64,000 nt of DNA from Leifsonia sp. EB41 (lineage in GTDB: Bacteria > Actinomycetota > Actinomycetes > Actinomycetales > Microbacteriaceae). The stretch lies in contig NZ_JBGCCJ010000001.1 in assembly GCF_041262565.1 (NCBI RefSeq), positions 3,596,001 to 3,660,000 on the forward strand, read 5' to 3'. Below are positions 24,805-33,930 of this stretch, piece after piece. Below the pieces are notes generated by a model, which saw nothing but the letters and a program-made list of their open reading frames with translations, searched no databases and was not told the DNA's origin. The position numbers were made by a program, and so were the translations under genes. Position 1 is the first letter of the stretch. Each line of letters begins with the position of its first letter.

Positions 24805-26235
24805 ATGACCACAGAGGTCCGCAGCGACGCCCTCGGCGTCGAGACCCGCACCATCGACTACATCCCCGAGGACGAGCGGCACGGCAAGGCCCGCAACCTG
24901 TTCACGATCTGGTTCGGCGGCAACATCATGATGCTGTCGATCGCGACGGGGCTGCTCGCGACCGCGGTGTACGGCCTCCCGATCTGGGCGGCGATCGTGG
25001 CGCTCGTCGTCGGCAACCTGATCGGCGGCGTCGTGATGGCGTTGCACGCGGCCCAGGGGCCGCAGATGGGCGTGCCGCAGATGCTGCAGACCCGCGCGCA
25101 GTTCGGCTCGTACGGCAGCCTCCTGGTCGTCGTCATCGTGGTCGGGATGTACGTGGCGTTCTTCGCCTCGAACGTGATCCTGGGCGGTCAGGCGCTCGAC
25201 TCGCTGACCCACCTCGGCGCGTTCTGGTCGACGGTGATCGTCGGCCTGATCAGCGTCTTCGGCGCCGTGTTCGGCTACCGGCTGCTGCACGTGTTCGGGA
25301 CGGTGATGAGCGTCGTCGCCGGCCTCACCATCACCATCGTCTTCGTCTACATCTTCGCCGCGGGCACCCTCCCCGCGAGCGCCATCGACTACGGCTCGGT
25401 CACCGCCGCCGGCATCATGGGCACGGTCTCGGTCGCCGCGCTCTGGCAGATCGCCTACGCGCCCTACGTGTCCGACTACACGCGCTACATGCCGAAGGAC
25501 ACCGGCGTGCGCGCCGCGTTCTGGGCGACGTTCGCCGGCTGCGTGGCGGGCTCGGTCATCCCGATGGTGCTCGGCTCCATCGTCGGCGCGGCCTTCCCGA
25601 AGGACGACGTCGCGACCGGGCTGAGCGCGCTCATCCCCGGAATCGCCGGGCTCGCGATGCTCGTGTTCGGCGTCGGGATCAGCGTCAGCAACGGGATGAA
25701 CCTCTACTGCGGCAGCCTCGCCATCATCACCATCGGGCAGACGCTGTTCCCGAAGTGGATCCCGCGGGCCGTCACCCGCGGGGCCATCGCGGTCATCCTG
25801 TTCCTCGTCGCGCTGGTGCTCGGCTTCGCGTTCTCGGCCAACTTCCTGGTCAACCTGTCGAACCTGATGATCCTGCTGCTGTGCGTGCTCATCCCGTGGA
25901 CGGCCGTCAACCTGGTCGACTACTACGCGGTCAAGCACGGCAAGTACGACATCCCCTCGCTGTTCCGGCAGGACGGCGGCGTCTACGGGCGGGTCAACCG
26001 CAACGCCGTGATCTGCTACGTGCTGGGCGTCCTCATCCAGCTCCCGTTCATCAACACCGCTTTCTACACCGGCCCGATCGCGACCGCGCTCGGCGGCGTC
26101 GACATCTCGTGGATCGTCGGCCTGGCCGTGATCTGCCCGCTGTACTACGCGCTCATGAAGTGGGCGCCGTCGAAGGCGGCGGCGCCGGCCGCGGTCTCCA
26201 CCTCCCTCCCCACCCCCGTCGCAGGAGCAGAATGA
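24805..26235 (+). CDS. NCS1-family permease (nucleobase/hydantoin/allantoin type)
   Basis: About 476 residues from the ATG at 24805, seven bases after GAGGAG (the ATG at 24769 is an alternative). Roughly 12 helices with NCS1 features: FTIWFGGNIMMLSIATG in helix 1, ALWQIAYAPYVSDYTRYMP, and late LLCVLIPWTAVNLVDYYAVKHGKYDI. Members import cytosine, purines, hydantoins, allantoin or related vitamins with Na+ or H+. The stop overlaps the GMC oxidoreductase start as ATGA, so the imported compound is probably that enzyme's substrate or precursor. Ligand unknown. Confidence 0.9.
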   Translation: MTTEVRSDALGVETRTIDYIPEDERHGKARNLFTIWFGGNIMMLSIATGLLATAVYGLPIWAAIVALVVGNLIGGVVMALHAAQGPQMGVPQMLQTRAQFGSYGSLLVVVIVVGMYVAFFASNVILGGQALDSLTHLGAFWSTVIVGLISVFGAVFGYRLLHVFGTVMSVVAGLTITIVFVYIFAAGTLPASAIDYGSVTAAGIMGTVSVAALWQIAYAPYVSDYTRYMPKDTGVRAAFWATFAGCVAGSVIPMVLGSIVGAAFPKDDVATGLSALIPGIAGLAMLVFGVGISVSNGMNLYCGSLAIITIGQTLFPKWIPRAVTRGAIAVILFLVALVLGFAFSANFLVNLSNLMILLLCVLIPWTAVNLVDYYAVKHGKYDIPSLFRQDGGVYGRVNRNAVICYVLGVLIQLPFINTAFYTGPIATALGGVDISWIVGLAVICPLYYALMKWAPSKAAAPAAVSTSLPTPVAGAE

Positions 26236-27803
26236 CCCACGACCCAGCAGCACAGCCCGCCGCCGAGTACGACTACGTCGTGGTCGGCGGCGGCACTGCG
26301 GGCGGCATCGTCGCCGCACGCCTCTCCGAGAACCCGGACGTGACGGTCGCCCTCCTGGAGTGGGGGCCGAGCGACCGCGACGAAGGCCGCGCCCGCGAGC
26401 TCCGGCGCTGGGAGGAGATGATCGGGAGCGAGTACGACCTCGACTACCGCAGCGCGCCTCAGGAGCGCGGCAACTCGTCCATCCGGCAGACCAGGATGCG
26501 GATCCTCGGCGGCTGCTCGACCGCCAACACCATGATCGCGTGGAGGCCGCCGGCGTCTGATCTCTCCGAATGGGTGGAGGCAGGGGCCGACGGGTGGGAC
26601 GCCGCGAGCTTCCAGCCGTATTACGACAGGCTCACCATCCCGGTGCACCCGATCGGCGCGGCGGACCGGAACCCGTTCGTCGCGGACGTGGTCGCCTCCG
26701 CCGTCTCGGCCCTCGGGCTCCCGTTGCAGGAGCGCTGGAACGACGGCCGCACCGACACCCTGGCGCGTGGCGCCGGCTTCTTCGAGGTGGGCTACGACCC
26801 GGCGACGAACGTCCGCGGGTCGAGCTCCATCCACTATCTCCACGATGTGATGGACGACCGGGAGTCGCTGGACGTCATCACGGGCGCGCGGGCGTCGCGG
26901 ATCGTGCTGGACGGCGGCCGTGCGGTCGCGGTGCACTACCGCGACGCGTCCGGCACGCTGCACGATGTCAGGGCGCGGCGCGAGATCGTGCTCGCCTGCG
27001 GCGCGATCGACACCCCGCGGCTCCTGCTGCTGTCCGGGATCGGTCCGGCGCCGGTGCTCGCCGCGGCGGGTGTTCCGCTGGTGCACGAGCTGCCGGGCGT
27101 GGGGGAGAACCTCCAGGACCACGTCGAGGGTCTTGTCGTGTGGGAGGCCGTGTCGGCGCCGCCCGCGGTCTCGGCCTCCGGCTGGGACGCCGGTGCGATG
27201 GTCGGCGTGGACGGCGACCCCACGCGCGCGGACGTGCTGATGCACTTCCCGGTGGAGCCGGTGGTCGACCATCCGCGCGCCCGCGGCGTCGTCTTCCCGC
27301 CCGCCATCGTCGCCATCGCGCCCAACGTCGCCAAGCCGCACAGCCGCGGCCGCGTCACCATCGCCTCCGCCGACCCGGACGAGCCCCCCGTCATCGACTA
27401 CCGCTACTTCACGGACGCGGACGGCCACGACGAGCGGATGCTGGTGGCCGGAGTGCGCCTGGCGCGCCGGATCGCGGAGGCCGAGCCGATGCGCAGCCAC
27501 CTCGTGCGCGAGGTCTTCCCCGGCCCCGACATCCAGACCGACGAGGAGCTGTCGGCCGTGCAGCGCGACATCCACCAGACCGTCTACCACGTGAGCGGCA
27601 CCTGCCGCATGGGCGCTGCCGACGACGACCTCGCGGTCGTCGATCCGGAGCTGCGCGTCCGCGGCATCGACGCCCTCCGCATCGCGGACGCGTCGGTCTT
27701 CCCGACCCTCACCTCGGTCAACCCGGTCATCACCGTGATGATGGTCGCCGAGCGTGCGGCCGACCTCCTCGCCGCCCGCACCCCCACCCCCAACCCCGCC
27801 TGA
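26232..27803 (+). CDS. GMC-family FAD-dependent oxidoreductase
   Basis: About 523 residues from the ATG at 26232 (GCAGGAG upstream). The FAD fold begins YDYVVVGGGTAGGIVAARLSE. A GMC signature is GGCSTANTMIAWRP, a second is GAIDTPRLLLLSGIGP, and the catalytic His/Asn pair falls in YHVSGTCRMG and SVNPVITVMMVAE. Family enzymes oxidise alcohols (choline, polyols, alkyl or aryl alcohols) to aldehydes and pass electrons to oxygen or other acceptors. Coupled to an NCS1 permease, it suggests oxidation of an alcohol-bearing nitrogen heterocycle or choline-like compound. Confidence 0.92.
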   Translation: MTHDPAAQPAAEYDYVVVGGGTAGGIVAARLSENPDVTVALLEWGPSDRDEGRARELRRWEEMIGSEYDLDYRSAPQERGNSSIRQTRMRILGGCSTANTMIAWRPPASDLSEWVEAGADGWDAASFQPYYDRLTIPVHPIGAADRNPFVADVVASAVSALGLPLQERWNDGRTDTLARGAGFFEVGYDPATNVRGSSSIHYLHDVMDDRESLDVITGARASRIVLDGGRAVAVHYRDASGTLHDVRARREIVLACGAIDTPRLLLLSGIGPAPVLAAAGVPLVHELPGVGENLQDHVEGLVVWEAVSAPPAVSASGWDAGAMVGVDGDPTRADVLMHFPVEPVVDHPRARGVVFPPAIVAIAPNVAKPHSRGRVTIASADPDEPPVIDYRYFTDADGHDERMLVAGVRLARRIAEAEPMRSHLVREVFPGPDIQTDEELSAVQRDIHQTVYHVSGTCRMGAADDDLAVVDPELRVRGIDALRIADASVFPTLTSVNPVITVMMVAERAADLLAARTPTPNPA

Positions 27804-27832
27804 CCGCGCCGCCACCCCACCCCCTCGCAGCT

Positions 27833-28016
27833 AACGGCGGAGTCCCCGCCCCACCCGGCCGGGATCTCCTCCGTTACCTGCTTTCCCTGGTCCTCCGGCC
27901 CCCTATCTCCTCCGTTACCGACACCTGTGGCTAACGGAGGAGATCGACCCTTGCAGGGCCCCGAAAAGCAGTGAACGGAGGAGATCCCGGCTTGTTGGGC
28001 CGGGATCTCCTCCGTT
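27833..28016. repeat. Cluster of six AACGGAGGAGATCC-type repeats
   Basis: Between the convergent GMC and APC genes. Plus-orientation copies: 27833-27845 (variant AACGGCGGAGTCC), 27932-27945 and 27974-27988. Minus-orientation copies (GATCTCCTCCGTT): 27862-27876, 27905-27917 and 28002-28016. The same family recurs at 38527-38783. The copies are too regular for chance and encode no protein. Confidence 0.75.
27974..28016. terminator. Hairpin built from two facing repeats
   Basis: Two repeat copies face each other: AACGGAGGAGATCCCGG (27974-27990) and its exact complement at 28000-28016, 17-base arms around a nine-base loop. It lies 22 bases beyond the APC permease stop and probably terminates transcripts from both sides. 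Confidence 0.6.
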
Positions 28017-28038
28017 GCGTGTGGGTGGGCGGGCCGGG

Positions 28039-29547
28039 TCAGTCGCGGACCGGCTCGAGGAGGACCTCGGGGCCGGGGGCGACGCGGCGGTCGCGGGCGC
28101 GCTGCCAGAAGTAGCCGGCCAGGGCCAGGACGGTGATGACGATCAGGGTGCCGACCGTGAAGCCTTCGAAGGTGGGGCGGTCGACGCCCCAGGTGTCGAC
28201 GAAGTCGTACTTGAGGCCGAGGAGCGACTCGAGCGTTCCGGGGAAGACGGCGACCCAGGAGCCGAGCAGCACCCACGCGTAGATGATGACGACGGCGGTC
28301 CACAGGCCGCCGCGGCCGCCCGGCACACGGAACGGGCGCTCGACGTCCGGGTACTTCCGGCGCAGCCGGATGATGGACGGGAAGATCACCAAGTACGACA
28401 GCAGCAGCGTGGAGATCGCGACCGTCAGCACCACCGTGAACACCGCTGCCGTGCTGCCCTTGAGCAGCATCGTGGCCGAGATGCAGAACACGGTCGCCAC
28501 GATCCCGGAGAGCAGGTTCATCCGCACCGGGGTGCCGAAGCGCTTCGAGAAGACGCCGAAGTAGCGGAAGAACGCGCCGTCCGCGCCGGCGGCGGCCTGC
28601 ACACGGTCGGAGGCGATCATCCACGCGCTCGCCTGGGTCAGCACCACGAACACGAACAGCAGCGCGGCGACGAACATCGCCGGGCCGGTCGCGATGCCGT
28701 AGACCGAGAAGACCTCCTTGAACGCGTCGAGCAGGCCGCTGGCGCCCTGCACCTTGTTCGCGGGGAGCACGGCCAGGATGGCGAAGATCGGCACGAGGTA
28801 GCAGAGGATCGAGATGATGCCGGAGGAGGTGATCGCCCGCGGGACGTCGCGCTGCGGGTTCCGCATCTCCTCAGCGGCGCCGTTGGGGGCCTCGAAGCCG
28901 ACGACCGCGAACAGGATGACCGGCGTCACCGCGAGGAACCCGCCGAGCGTCGGCGAGAACGCGCCGGCCGCATACCCGTGCACGCCGTTCTTGACGGCGT
29001 ACACGGCCACGGTGACGACGAACACCACCAGCAGCAGGATCTTGACGATCGCTCCGGCCGCGACGATGTGCTTGCCGTACTGGAGGCCGATGATCGCGGT
29101 GCCGATGGCCAGCCAGATGAAGACCAGCTTGAAGACGATGTCCCCTGCGCTGCCCTCCGGGAGCGGGGCGATGTAGGCGCCCCAGGTCGCGGCGGAGATG
29201 AACACCAGCGAGCCGCCCATCCAGAGTGGGTTGGTGATCCAGTAGAACAGCGTCGCGATCGCCGCGGTGAGCTTGCCGAACGCGAGCCGCACCCAGACGA
29301 ACGGGCCGCCCTCGTCGTGGAACGTGCTGCCGAGCTCGGAGATGACGAGCGCGTAGGGGAACAGGAAGGTGAGGCCGATCACGGCGGTCCAGGTGAACGC
29401 CTCGGCGCCTCCGCCCGCCGCGATCTGCGCGACCGTGTCGATGGAGATGACCGCGCTGATCGACAGGAAGACGATGTCGAGCCGGCCGAGGGTCTTGCGG
29501 AAATGCTGGGTTCGGATGTTCGAGGTCTGGAGCTTCGTATCGGTCAT
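28039..29547 (-). CDS. APC-superfamily amino acid/polyamine permease
   Basis: About 502 residues from the ATG at 29547, with AAGGAG upstream. Some 12-13 helices with APC features: GRLDIVFLSISAVISIDTV in helix 1, PYALVISELGSTFHDEGGPFVWV in helix 2, and VVGFEAPNGAAEEMRNPQRDVP around helix 6. The charged ARDRRVAPGPE tail is cytoplasmic. It probably imports an amino acid or amine for the CitE-like lyase and aldehyde dehydrogenase encoded just upstream on the same strand. The substrate cannot be read from sequence; PuuP-type putrescine uptake is one option given the PuuC-like dehydrogenase. Confidence 0.88.
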   Translation of the reverse strand: MTDTKLQTSNIRTQHFRKTLGRLDIVFLSISAVISIDTVAQIAAGGGAEAFTWTAVIGLTFLFPYALVISELGSTFHDEGGPFVWVRLAFGKLTAAIATLFYWITNPLWMGGSLVFISAATWGAYIAPLPEGSAGDIVFKLVFIWLAIGTAIIGLQYGKHIVAAGAIVKILLLVVFVVTVAVYAVKNGVHGYAAGAFSPTLGGFLAVTPVILFAVVGFEAPNGAAEEMRNPQRDVPRAITSSGIISILCYLVPIFAILAVLPANKVQGASGLLDAFKEVFSVYGIATGPAMFVAALLFVFVVLTQASAWMIASDRVQAAAGADGAFFRYFGVFSKRFGTPVRMNLLSGIVATVFCISATMLLKGSTAAVFTVVLTVAISTLLLSYLVIFPSIIRLRRKYPDVERPFRVPGGRGGLWTAVVIIYAWVLLGSWVAVFPGTLESLLGLKYDFVDTWGVDRPTFEGFTVGTLIVITVLALAGYFWQRARDRRVAPGPEVLLEPVRD

Positions 29548-29628
29548 CGGGGGACTCCTTCGTCCTTGCATTCTCTTCGGGTGGGACTGGCGGGGGAAAT
29601 CGGCCGGGGGACGCCCGGCCGATGCGGG

Positions 29629-30480
29629 CTACCCGGCCGCGCTGAACGCGCGGTCCAGGCGGAGGATCTTCTCGGCGCGGCCGAGCCGCGGGAGGTCGCT
29701 GCCGTCGCGGACGACGCGGCCGGCCTCCTCGAACTCGTCGAGGAAGCCGGCCGCCCAGGACACGTCCTCAGCGGAGGGCGCCATCACCTCGTTGACGATG
29801 CCGACCTGCGTCTCGCGCAGGCAGAGCCGCCCGGTGAGGCCGAGCGCGGCGGCCGACCGCGATTGCTCTGTGACGACCGGCGGGCCGTCGAGCACCGACG
29901 GCCCGTCGATCGGGCCGGGGAGGCCGCCGACGCGGCTCGCGACGACGAGCCGCGAGCGCGGGTAGGCCAGGGCGGCCTCCGAGTTGGCGACGCCGGTGTC
30001 GCGGCGGTAGTCGCCGCTGCCGAACGCCAGGCGGAAGGCTCCGCGTGCGCGGGCGATCAGGGCGGCGTTCTCGATGCCGACGGCGGACTCGATCAGGGCG
30101 ACCACCGGTGTCGCGCCGCCCAGCCGCTCGGCGGTCTCGGTGACGTGGGCCGCCTCCTCGGTCTTGGCGAGCACGACACCGAGCAGGCCGGGGAGGCCGC
30201 GCAGCCGGTCCACGTCCCCGGCCCAGAAGGCCGAGGTGCGGTCGTTGACGCGCACCCAGGCCTCGCCCCCGGACTCCAGGAACCGCGCCACGCGTTCGCA
30301 CTCGATCTCCTTGCGGGACGCGTCGATCGCGTCCTCCAGGTCGATGACGACGGCGTCGGCGGCCGATCCTGCGACGGCCACCGCGTCGAGGCGGGCCGCC
30401 GAGAGGAGCAGCCAGGAGCGGGCGACCTCGGGCGGCACCCGGGTGGTCGCGTGCGGCGTGGCGTCGAGTTGCATCGTCAT
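29629..30480 (-). CDS. CitE/HpcH-family aldolase or CoA-ester lyase
   Basis: A 283-residue HpcH/HpaI-type TIM barrel from the ATG at 30480, with GGAGG upstream. Metal and substrate residues: DAVVIDLEDAI (acidic pair), the Arg of AWVRVNDR, Glu in VALIESAVGIENA, and the acidic FGSGDYRRDTG. CitE-like proteins cleave or form C-C bonds of citramalyl-, malyl- or beta-methylmalyl-CoA or act as thioesterases. It lies between the permease and the aldehyde dehydrogenase, so it may handle the carbon skeleton after oxidation, for example releasing acetyl-CoA or glyoxylate. No CitD/CitF partners are present, so it is not part of citrate lyase. Confidence 0.85.
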   Translation of the reverse strand: MTMQLDATPHATTRVPPEVARSWLLLSAARLDAVAVAGSAADAVVIDLEDAIDASRKEIECERVARFLESGGEAWVRVNDRTSAFWAGDVDRLRGLPGLLGVVLAKTEEAAHVTETAERLGGATPVVALIESAVGIENAALIARARGAFRLAFGSGDYRRDTGVANSEAALAYPRSRLVVASRVGGLPGPIDGPSVLDGPPVVTEQSRSAAALGLTGRLCLRETQVGIVNEVMAPSAEDVSWAAGFLDEFEEAGRVVRDGSDLPRLGRAEKILRLDRAFSAAG

Positions 30481-30490
30481 GGCCGGCCTC

Positions 30491-31954
30491 CTACGCGTGC
30501 TGGAACCACGTGGTCTTGAGGCCCACGTAGTTGTCGATGGCGTGCCGGGAGAGGTCGCGGCCGAAGCCGGACTGCTTGAACCCGCCGAACGGGGTCGTGG
30601 AGCCGAGCGCGTCCACGGTGTTCACCGAGACGGTGCCGGCGACCAGCCGCTCGGACACCCGGTGGGCGCGGGAGAGGCTGGAGGTCCACAGCGACGCGGC
30701 CAGGCCGTAGTCGGTGTCGTTCGCCGCCCGCACCGCGTCGGCCTCGTCGTCGAACGCCTGGACCACGACCAGTGGGCCGAAGACCTCCTCGCGGTGCAGC
30801 GCGTGGGAAAGCGGGAGGCCGGCGACGATCGCAGGCTCGATGAAGGCGGTGGAGCCCTGCCGCTGGAGGCGCTCGCCGCCGATCAGCTCGCCGTCGCGCG
30901 CCGCCGCCTCGATCGCGGCGGCCACGCCGTCGGCGTGCGACTCGGAGACGAGCGCTCCGTTGCCGCTGGCCGGATCGAGCGGGTCGCCGGAGCGGTACGC
31001 CTCGGCGGCGGTGGTGAGCAGCCCGACGAACTCGTCGTACACGGGACGCTCGACGAAGATGCGCGAGTTGGCGGAGCAGACCTCGCCCTGGTTGTAGAAC
31101 GCGCCGAGCGCGGCCTTCTCGGCGGCCAGCGCCAGGTCCTCCACGTCGGCGAAGATCAGGTTGGAGCTCTTACCGCCGGCCTCCAGACTCAGGCGTTTCA
31201 TGTTGGACTCGCCCGCGTAGGTCAGCAGCTTCTTCGCGACCGCGGTCGAGCCGGTGAACGTGAGGGCGTCGACGTCCGGGTGGAGGCCGAGCGCCCGGCC
31301 GATGACCGAGCCCGGGCCGGGGACGACGTTGAGCACGCCGGCGGGGATGCCTGCCTCCAGCGCCAGCTCGCCGAGGCGGAGGGCGGTGAGGCTCGTCGTC
31401 TCCGCGGGCTTCAGCACGACGCTGTTGCCGGCGACCAGCGCGGGGGCGAGCTTCCAGGCGGCGATGTCGAGCAGGTAGTTCCACGGCACGATCGCCGCGA
31501 CCACGCCGAGCGCGACCCGGCTGACGATCGCGGTCGATCCCGGGGGAGTGGAGGGCACCTCGTCGGTGAGCTTGTCGGCGAGCTCGCCGTACCAGCGGAA
31601 GGTCGCCGCGGTGCCGGGGACGTCGACGGTGCTGGTCTGCGAGAGCGGCTTGCCCATGTCGAGGGATTCGAGGAGGGCGAGCTCCGCCGCGTTCTTCTCG
31701 ATGAGGTCGGCGAGGCGGCGGAGGACGGCGCCGCGGTCGGCGGCGTCGCGGCGGCTCCAGGCGCCGGACTCGAAGGCGGCGCGAGCCGCGGCCACGGCGC
31801 GGTCGACGTCGGCGGCGCCGCCCCTGGCGACCTCCGCGAGTGGTTCGCCGGTCGCCGGGTTGATCGTGATGAACGTCTCGCCCGAGCTCGCGCCGACCCT
31901 GTCGCCGTTGATGATGGCCCTGCCGTCGATGCGGACCGTTGTGTCGATCGTCAT
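30491..31954 (-). CDS. NAD-dependent aldehyde dehydrogenase (PuuC-like)
   Basis: About 487 residues from the ATG at 31954. The coenzyme loop is FTGSTAVAKKLL, the general base Glu is in LEAGGKSSNLIF, and the nucleophile Cys is in NQGEVCSANSRIFVE. The segment MKRLSLEAGGKSSNLIFAD and the QGEVC context are closest in style to gamma-glutamyl-aminobutyraldehyde dehydrogenases (PuuC), so an amino-aldehyde substrate is plausible. First gene of the minus operon (dehydrogenase, lyase, permease), divergent by 258 bases from the monooxygenase operon. It would oxidise aldehydes released by an amine oxidase or monooxygenase. Confidence 0.92.
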   Translation of the reverse strand: MTIDTTVRIDGRAIINGDRVGASSGETFITINPATGEPLAEVARGGAADVDRAVAAARAAFESGAWSRRDAADRGAVLRRLADLIEKNAAELALLESLDMGKPLSQTSTVDVPGTAATFRWYGELADKLTDEVPSTPPGSTAIVSRVALGVVAAIVPWNYLLDIAAWKLAPALVAGNSVVLKPAETTSLTALRLGELALEAGIPAGVLNVVPGPGSVIGRALGLHPDVDALTFTGSTAVAKKLLTYAGESNMKRLSLEAGGKSSNLIFADVEDLALAAEKAALGAFYNQGEVCSANSRIFVERPVYDEFVGLLTTAAEAYRSGDPLDPASGNGALVSESHADGVAAAIEAAARDGELIGGERLQRQGSTAFIEPAIVAGLPLSHALHREEVFGPLVVVQAFDDEADAVRAANDTDYGLAASLWTSSLSRAHRVSERLVAGTVSVNTVDALGSTTPFGGFKQSGFGRDLSRHAIDNYVGLKTTWFQHA

Positions 31955-32212
31955 GCCGGAAGCGTACGCACGGGGAATGCATCGAAACGAGCGTTGAAAA
32001 GCGTTCCAGTGGATCGATTGAAGTGATCGACTGTACTCCGGCCGAGCATCCCTAGATCCTGAAATGAAGAGCACGCGTGCGCGAATTGCGCGCGAAGCAT
32101 CACTTCCGTTGATCCAATACGGCGATTCTCATTGTTTTACAGATTCGCTCCGGCCTGCTGACAATGACTGGACACCCCGGGGCAGCACAGCCCAGCAGCG
32201 AAGGAGATCAGC

Positions 32213-33490
32213 ATGTCGAGCCAGGAAATCGAGGTCCTCGTCGTCGGCGCGGGACAGGCCGGTGTGGCGATGAGCGCCCACCTGACCGAGCGCGGCATCC
32301 CGCATCTCGTGCTGGAGCGCGGCCGGATCGCCGAGCGCTGGCGCTCGGGCCGCTGGGACTCGCTCGTCGCCAACGGCCCCGCCTGGCACGATCGCTTCCC
32401 CGGGCTGGAGTTCGACGACGTCGACCAGGACGGCTTCGCCCCCAAGGAGCGCGTCGCCGACTACTTCGTCGCCTACGCCGCCATGACGGAGGCCCCCATC
32501 CGAAGCGGGGTGGAGGTCCTGTCGGTCCGCCGCAACGTCGGCGCGCCGGGGTTCCAGGTCGAGACCACGGACGGCAGCTACACTGCCCGCCACGTCGTCG
32601 CCGCGACGGGCCCGTTCCAGAAGCCGGTCATCCCGACGGTCATCCCGGCGGACGCGGGGATCGAGCAGCTCCACTCCAGCGACTACCGCAACCCGGACCA
32701 GCTCCCGGCCGGCGGCGTGCTCGTCGTCGGCGCCGGATCCTCCGGCGTGCAGATCGCCGACGAGCTGCGCCGTGCAGGACGCCAGGTGCACCTCTCGGTC
32801 GGCCCGCACGACCGGCCGCCGCGCCGCTACCGGGGCCGCGACAACGTGTGGTGGCTGGGCGTCCTCGGCAAGTGGGAGGCCTCCGCCCCCGCCGCCGGCG
32901 CCGAGCACGTGACCATCGCTGTCAGCGGCGCCCGCGGCGGCCGCACCGTGGACTTCCGCGAGCTGGCCGAGAGCGGCATCACGCTCGTCGGTCGCACGCA
33001 GGACTACGCCGACGGGGTCATCCGGTTCGGCGGCGACCTGGCCGCCAACATCCATGCCGGCGACGCCAACTACCTCTCGGTGCTCGACGAAGCGGACGCC
33101 TACATCGAGCGCAACGGCCTCGACCTCCCTGAGGAGCCGGAGGCCCGCATCCTCGGGCCCGACCCGGCGTGCGTGACCGATCCGGTCACCGAGCTCGACC
33201 TCGCGGCGGCGGGCATCACCTCCATCGTCTGGGCGACCGGCTTCGGCGTCGACTACGGCTGGCTGCAGGTGGACGCGCTGGATGCGGCGGGTCGACCGGT
33301 GCACCAGCGCGGCGTCTCCGCCGAGCGCGGCGTGTACTTCCTGGGCCTGCCGTGGCAGTCGCGCCGCGGCTCCAGCTTCATCTGGGGCGTCTGGCACGAC
33401 GCCGGCTACATCGCCGACCAGATCCAGATCCAGCGCACCTACCTGTCGTACGAGAACGCCGCGGTCGCGGCGGAAGGAGCAGCCGTCTGA
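32213..33490 (+). CDS. Flavin-dependent monooxygenase (FMO/CzcO-like)
   Basis: A 425-residue oxidoreductase from the ATG at 32213, with AAGGAG upstream. Two dinucleotide folds are visible: FAD at VLVVGAGQAGVAMSAHL and NADPH at GVLVVGAGSSGVQIADEL. A late motif IVWATGFGVDYGWLQ resembles the ATG-x-G segment of FMOs. Family members N-, S- or C-oxygenate small molecules. Leading an operon with RidA, DUF1028, an M20 hydrolase and an aspartase-like lyase, it probably oxidises a nitrogen-containing substrate and so starts its breakdown. The product joins RidA by TGATG overlap. Confidence 0.9.
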   Translation: MSSQEIEVLVVGAGQAGVAMSAHLTERGIPHLVLERGRIAERWRSGRWDSLVANGPAWHDRFPGLEFDDVDQDGFAPKERVADYFVAYAAMTEAPIRSGVEVLSVRRNVGAPGFQVETTDGSYTARHVVAATGPFQKPVIPTVIPADAGIEQLHSSDYRNPDQLPAGGVLVVGAGSSGVQIADELRRAGRQVHLSVGPHDRPPRRYRGRDNVWWLGVLGKWEASAPAAGAEHVTIAVSGARGGRTVDFRELAESGITLVGRTQDYADGVIRFGGDLAANIHAGDANYLSVLDEADAYIERNGLDLPEEPEARILGPDPACVTDPVTELDLAAAGITSIVWATGFGVDYGWLQVDALDAAGRPVHQRGVSAERGVYFLGLPWQSRRGSSFIWGVWHDAGYIADQIQIQRTYLSYENAAVAAEGAAV

Positions 33491-33930
33491 TGCCGACTCA
33501 CACCCGCATCCGCCCGTTCAACACCAAGGACACCTACCCCGAGCAGAACCTCGACAACGACCTCTGCCAGGCCGTCGTCGCGGGCGGCGTCGTCTACCTG
33601 CGCGGCCAGATCGGCCAGGACCTGGAGACCCGCGAGTCGGTCGGCATCGGCGACGTGGAGGCGCAGGCCGAGAAAGCCATGGCGAACATCGCGATGCTGC
33701 TGGAGGAGGCCGGATCGAGCCTCGACGACATTGTGAAGGTCGTCATCTACCTCATCGACCCGCGCTACCGGGAGGCCGTCTACCGCGTCGTCGGACGCTG
33801 GCTGAAGGGCGTGTTCCCGGTCTCCACCGGTATCGTCGTCTCGGCGCTGGCCCGGCCGGAGTGGCTGGTCGAGATCGACGCGACCGCCGTGCTGAGCTCT
33901 CCGACTGCCGCGGCGGGAGGCATGGAGTGA
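33490..33930 (+). CDS. RidA-family protein
   Basis: A 146-residue YjgF/RidA-type protein from the ATG at 33490. Family landmarks: an opening strand QAVVAGGVVYLRGQIGQD, a helix QAEKAMANIAMLLEEAGSSLDDIVKVVIYLIDPRYREAVYRVV, and the closing VSTGIVVSALARPEWLVEIDATAV carrying the usual arginine. Classic RidA hydrolyses reactive enamine/imine intermediates to keto acids and ammonia; operon-encoded relatives often act on pathway-specific imines or carbamates. Its place behind a monooxygenase suggests it hydrolyses an imine formed there. Confidence 0.88.
   Translation: MPTHTRIRPFNTKDTYPEQNLDNDLCQAVVAGGVVYLRGQIGQDLETRESVGIGDVEAQAEKAMANIAMLLEEAGSSLDDIVKVVIYLIDPRYREAVYRVVGRWLKGVFPVSTGIVVSALARPEWLVEIDATAVLSSPTAAAGGME

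Noticed and set aside
24741-26231. Plus-strand frame continuous with the GMC gene through the NCS1 permease
   Set aside because: Arg/His-rich shadow of the permease; the GMC gene starts at the ATGA overlap at 26232.
32129-32167. TCATTGT ... ACAATGA inverted repeat in the divergent promoter at 32 kb
   Set aside because: Seven-base arms 25 bases apart are too weak to call an operator without a known adjacent regulator.
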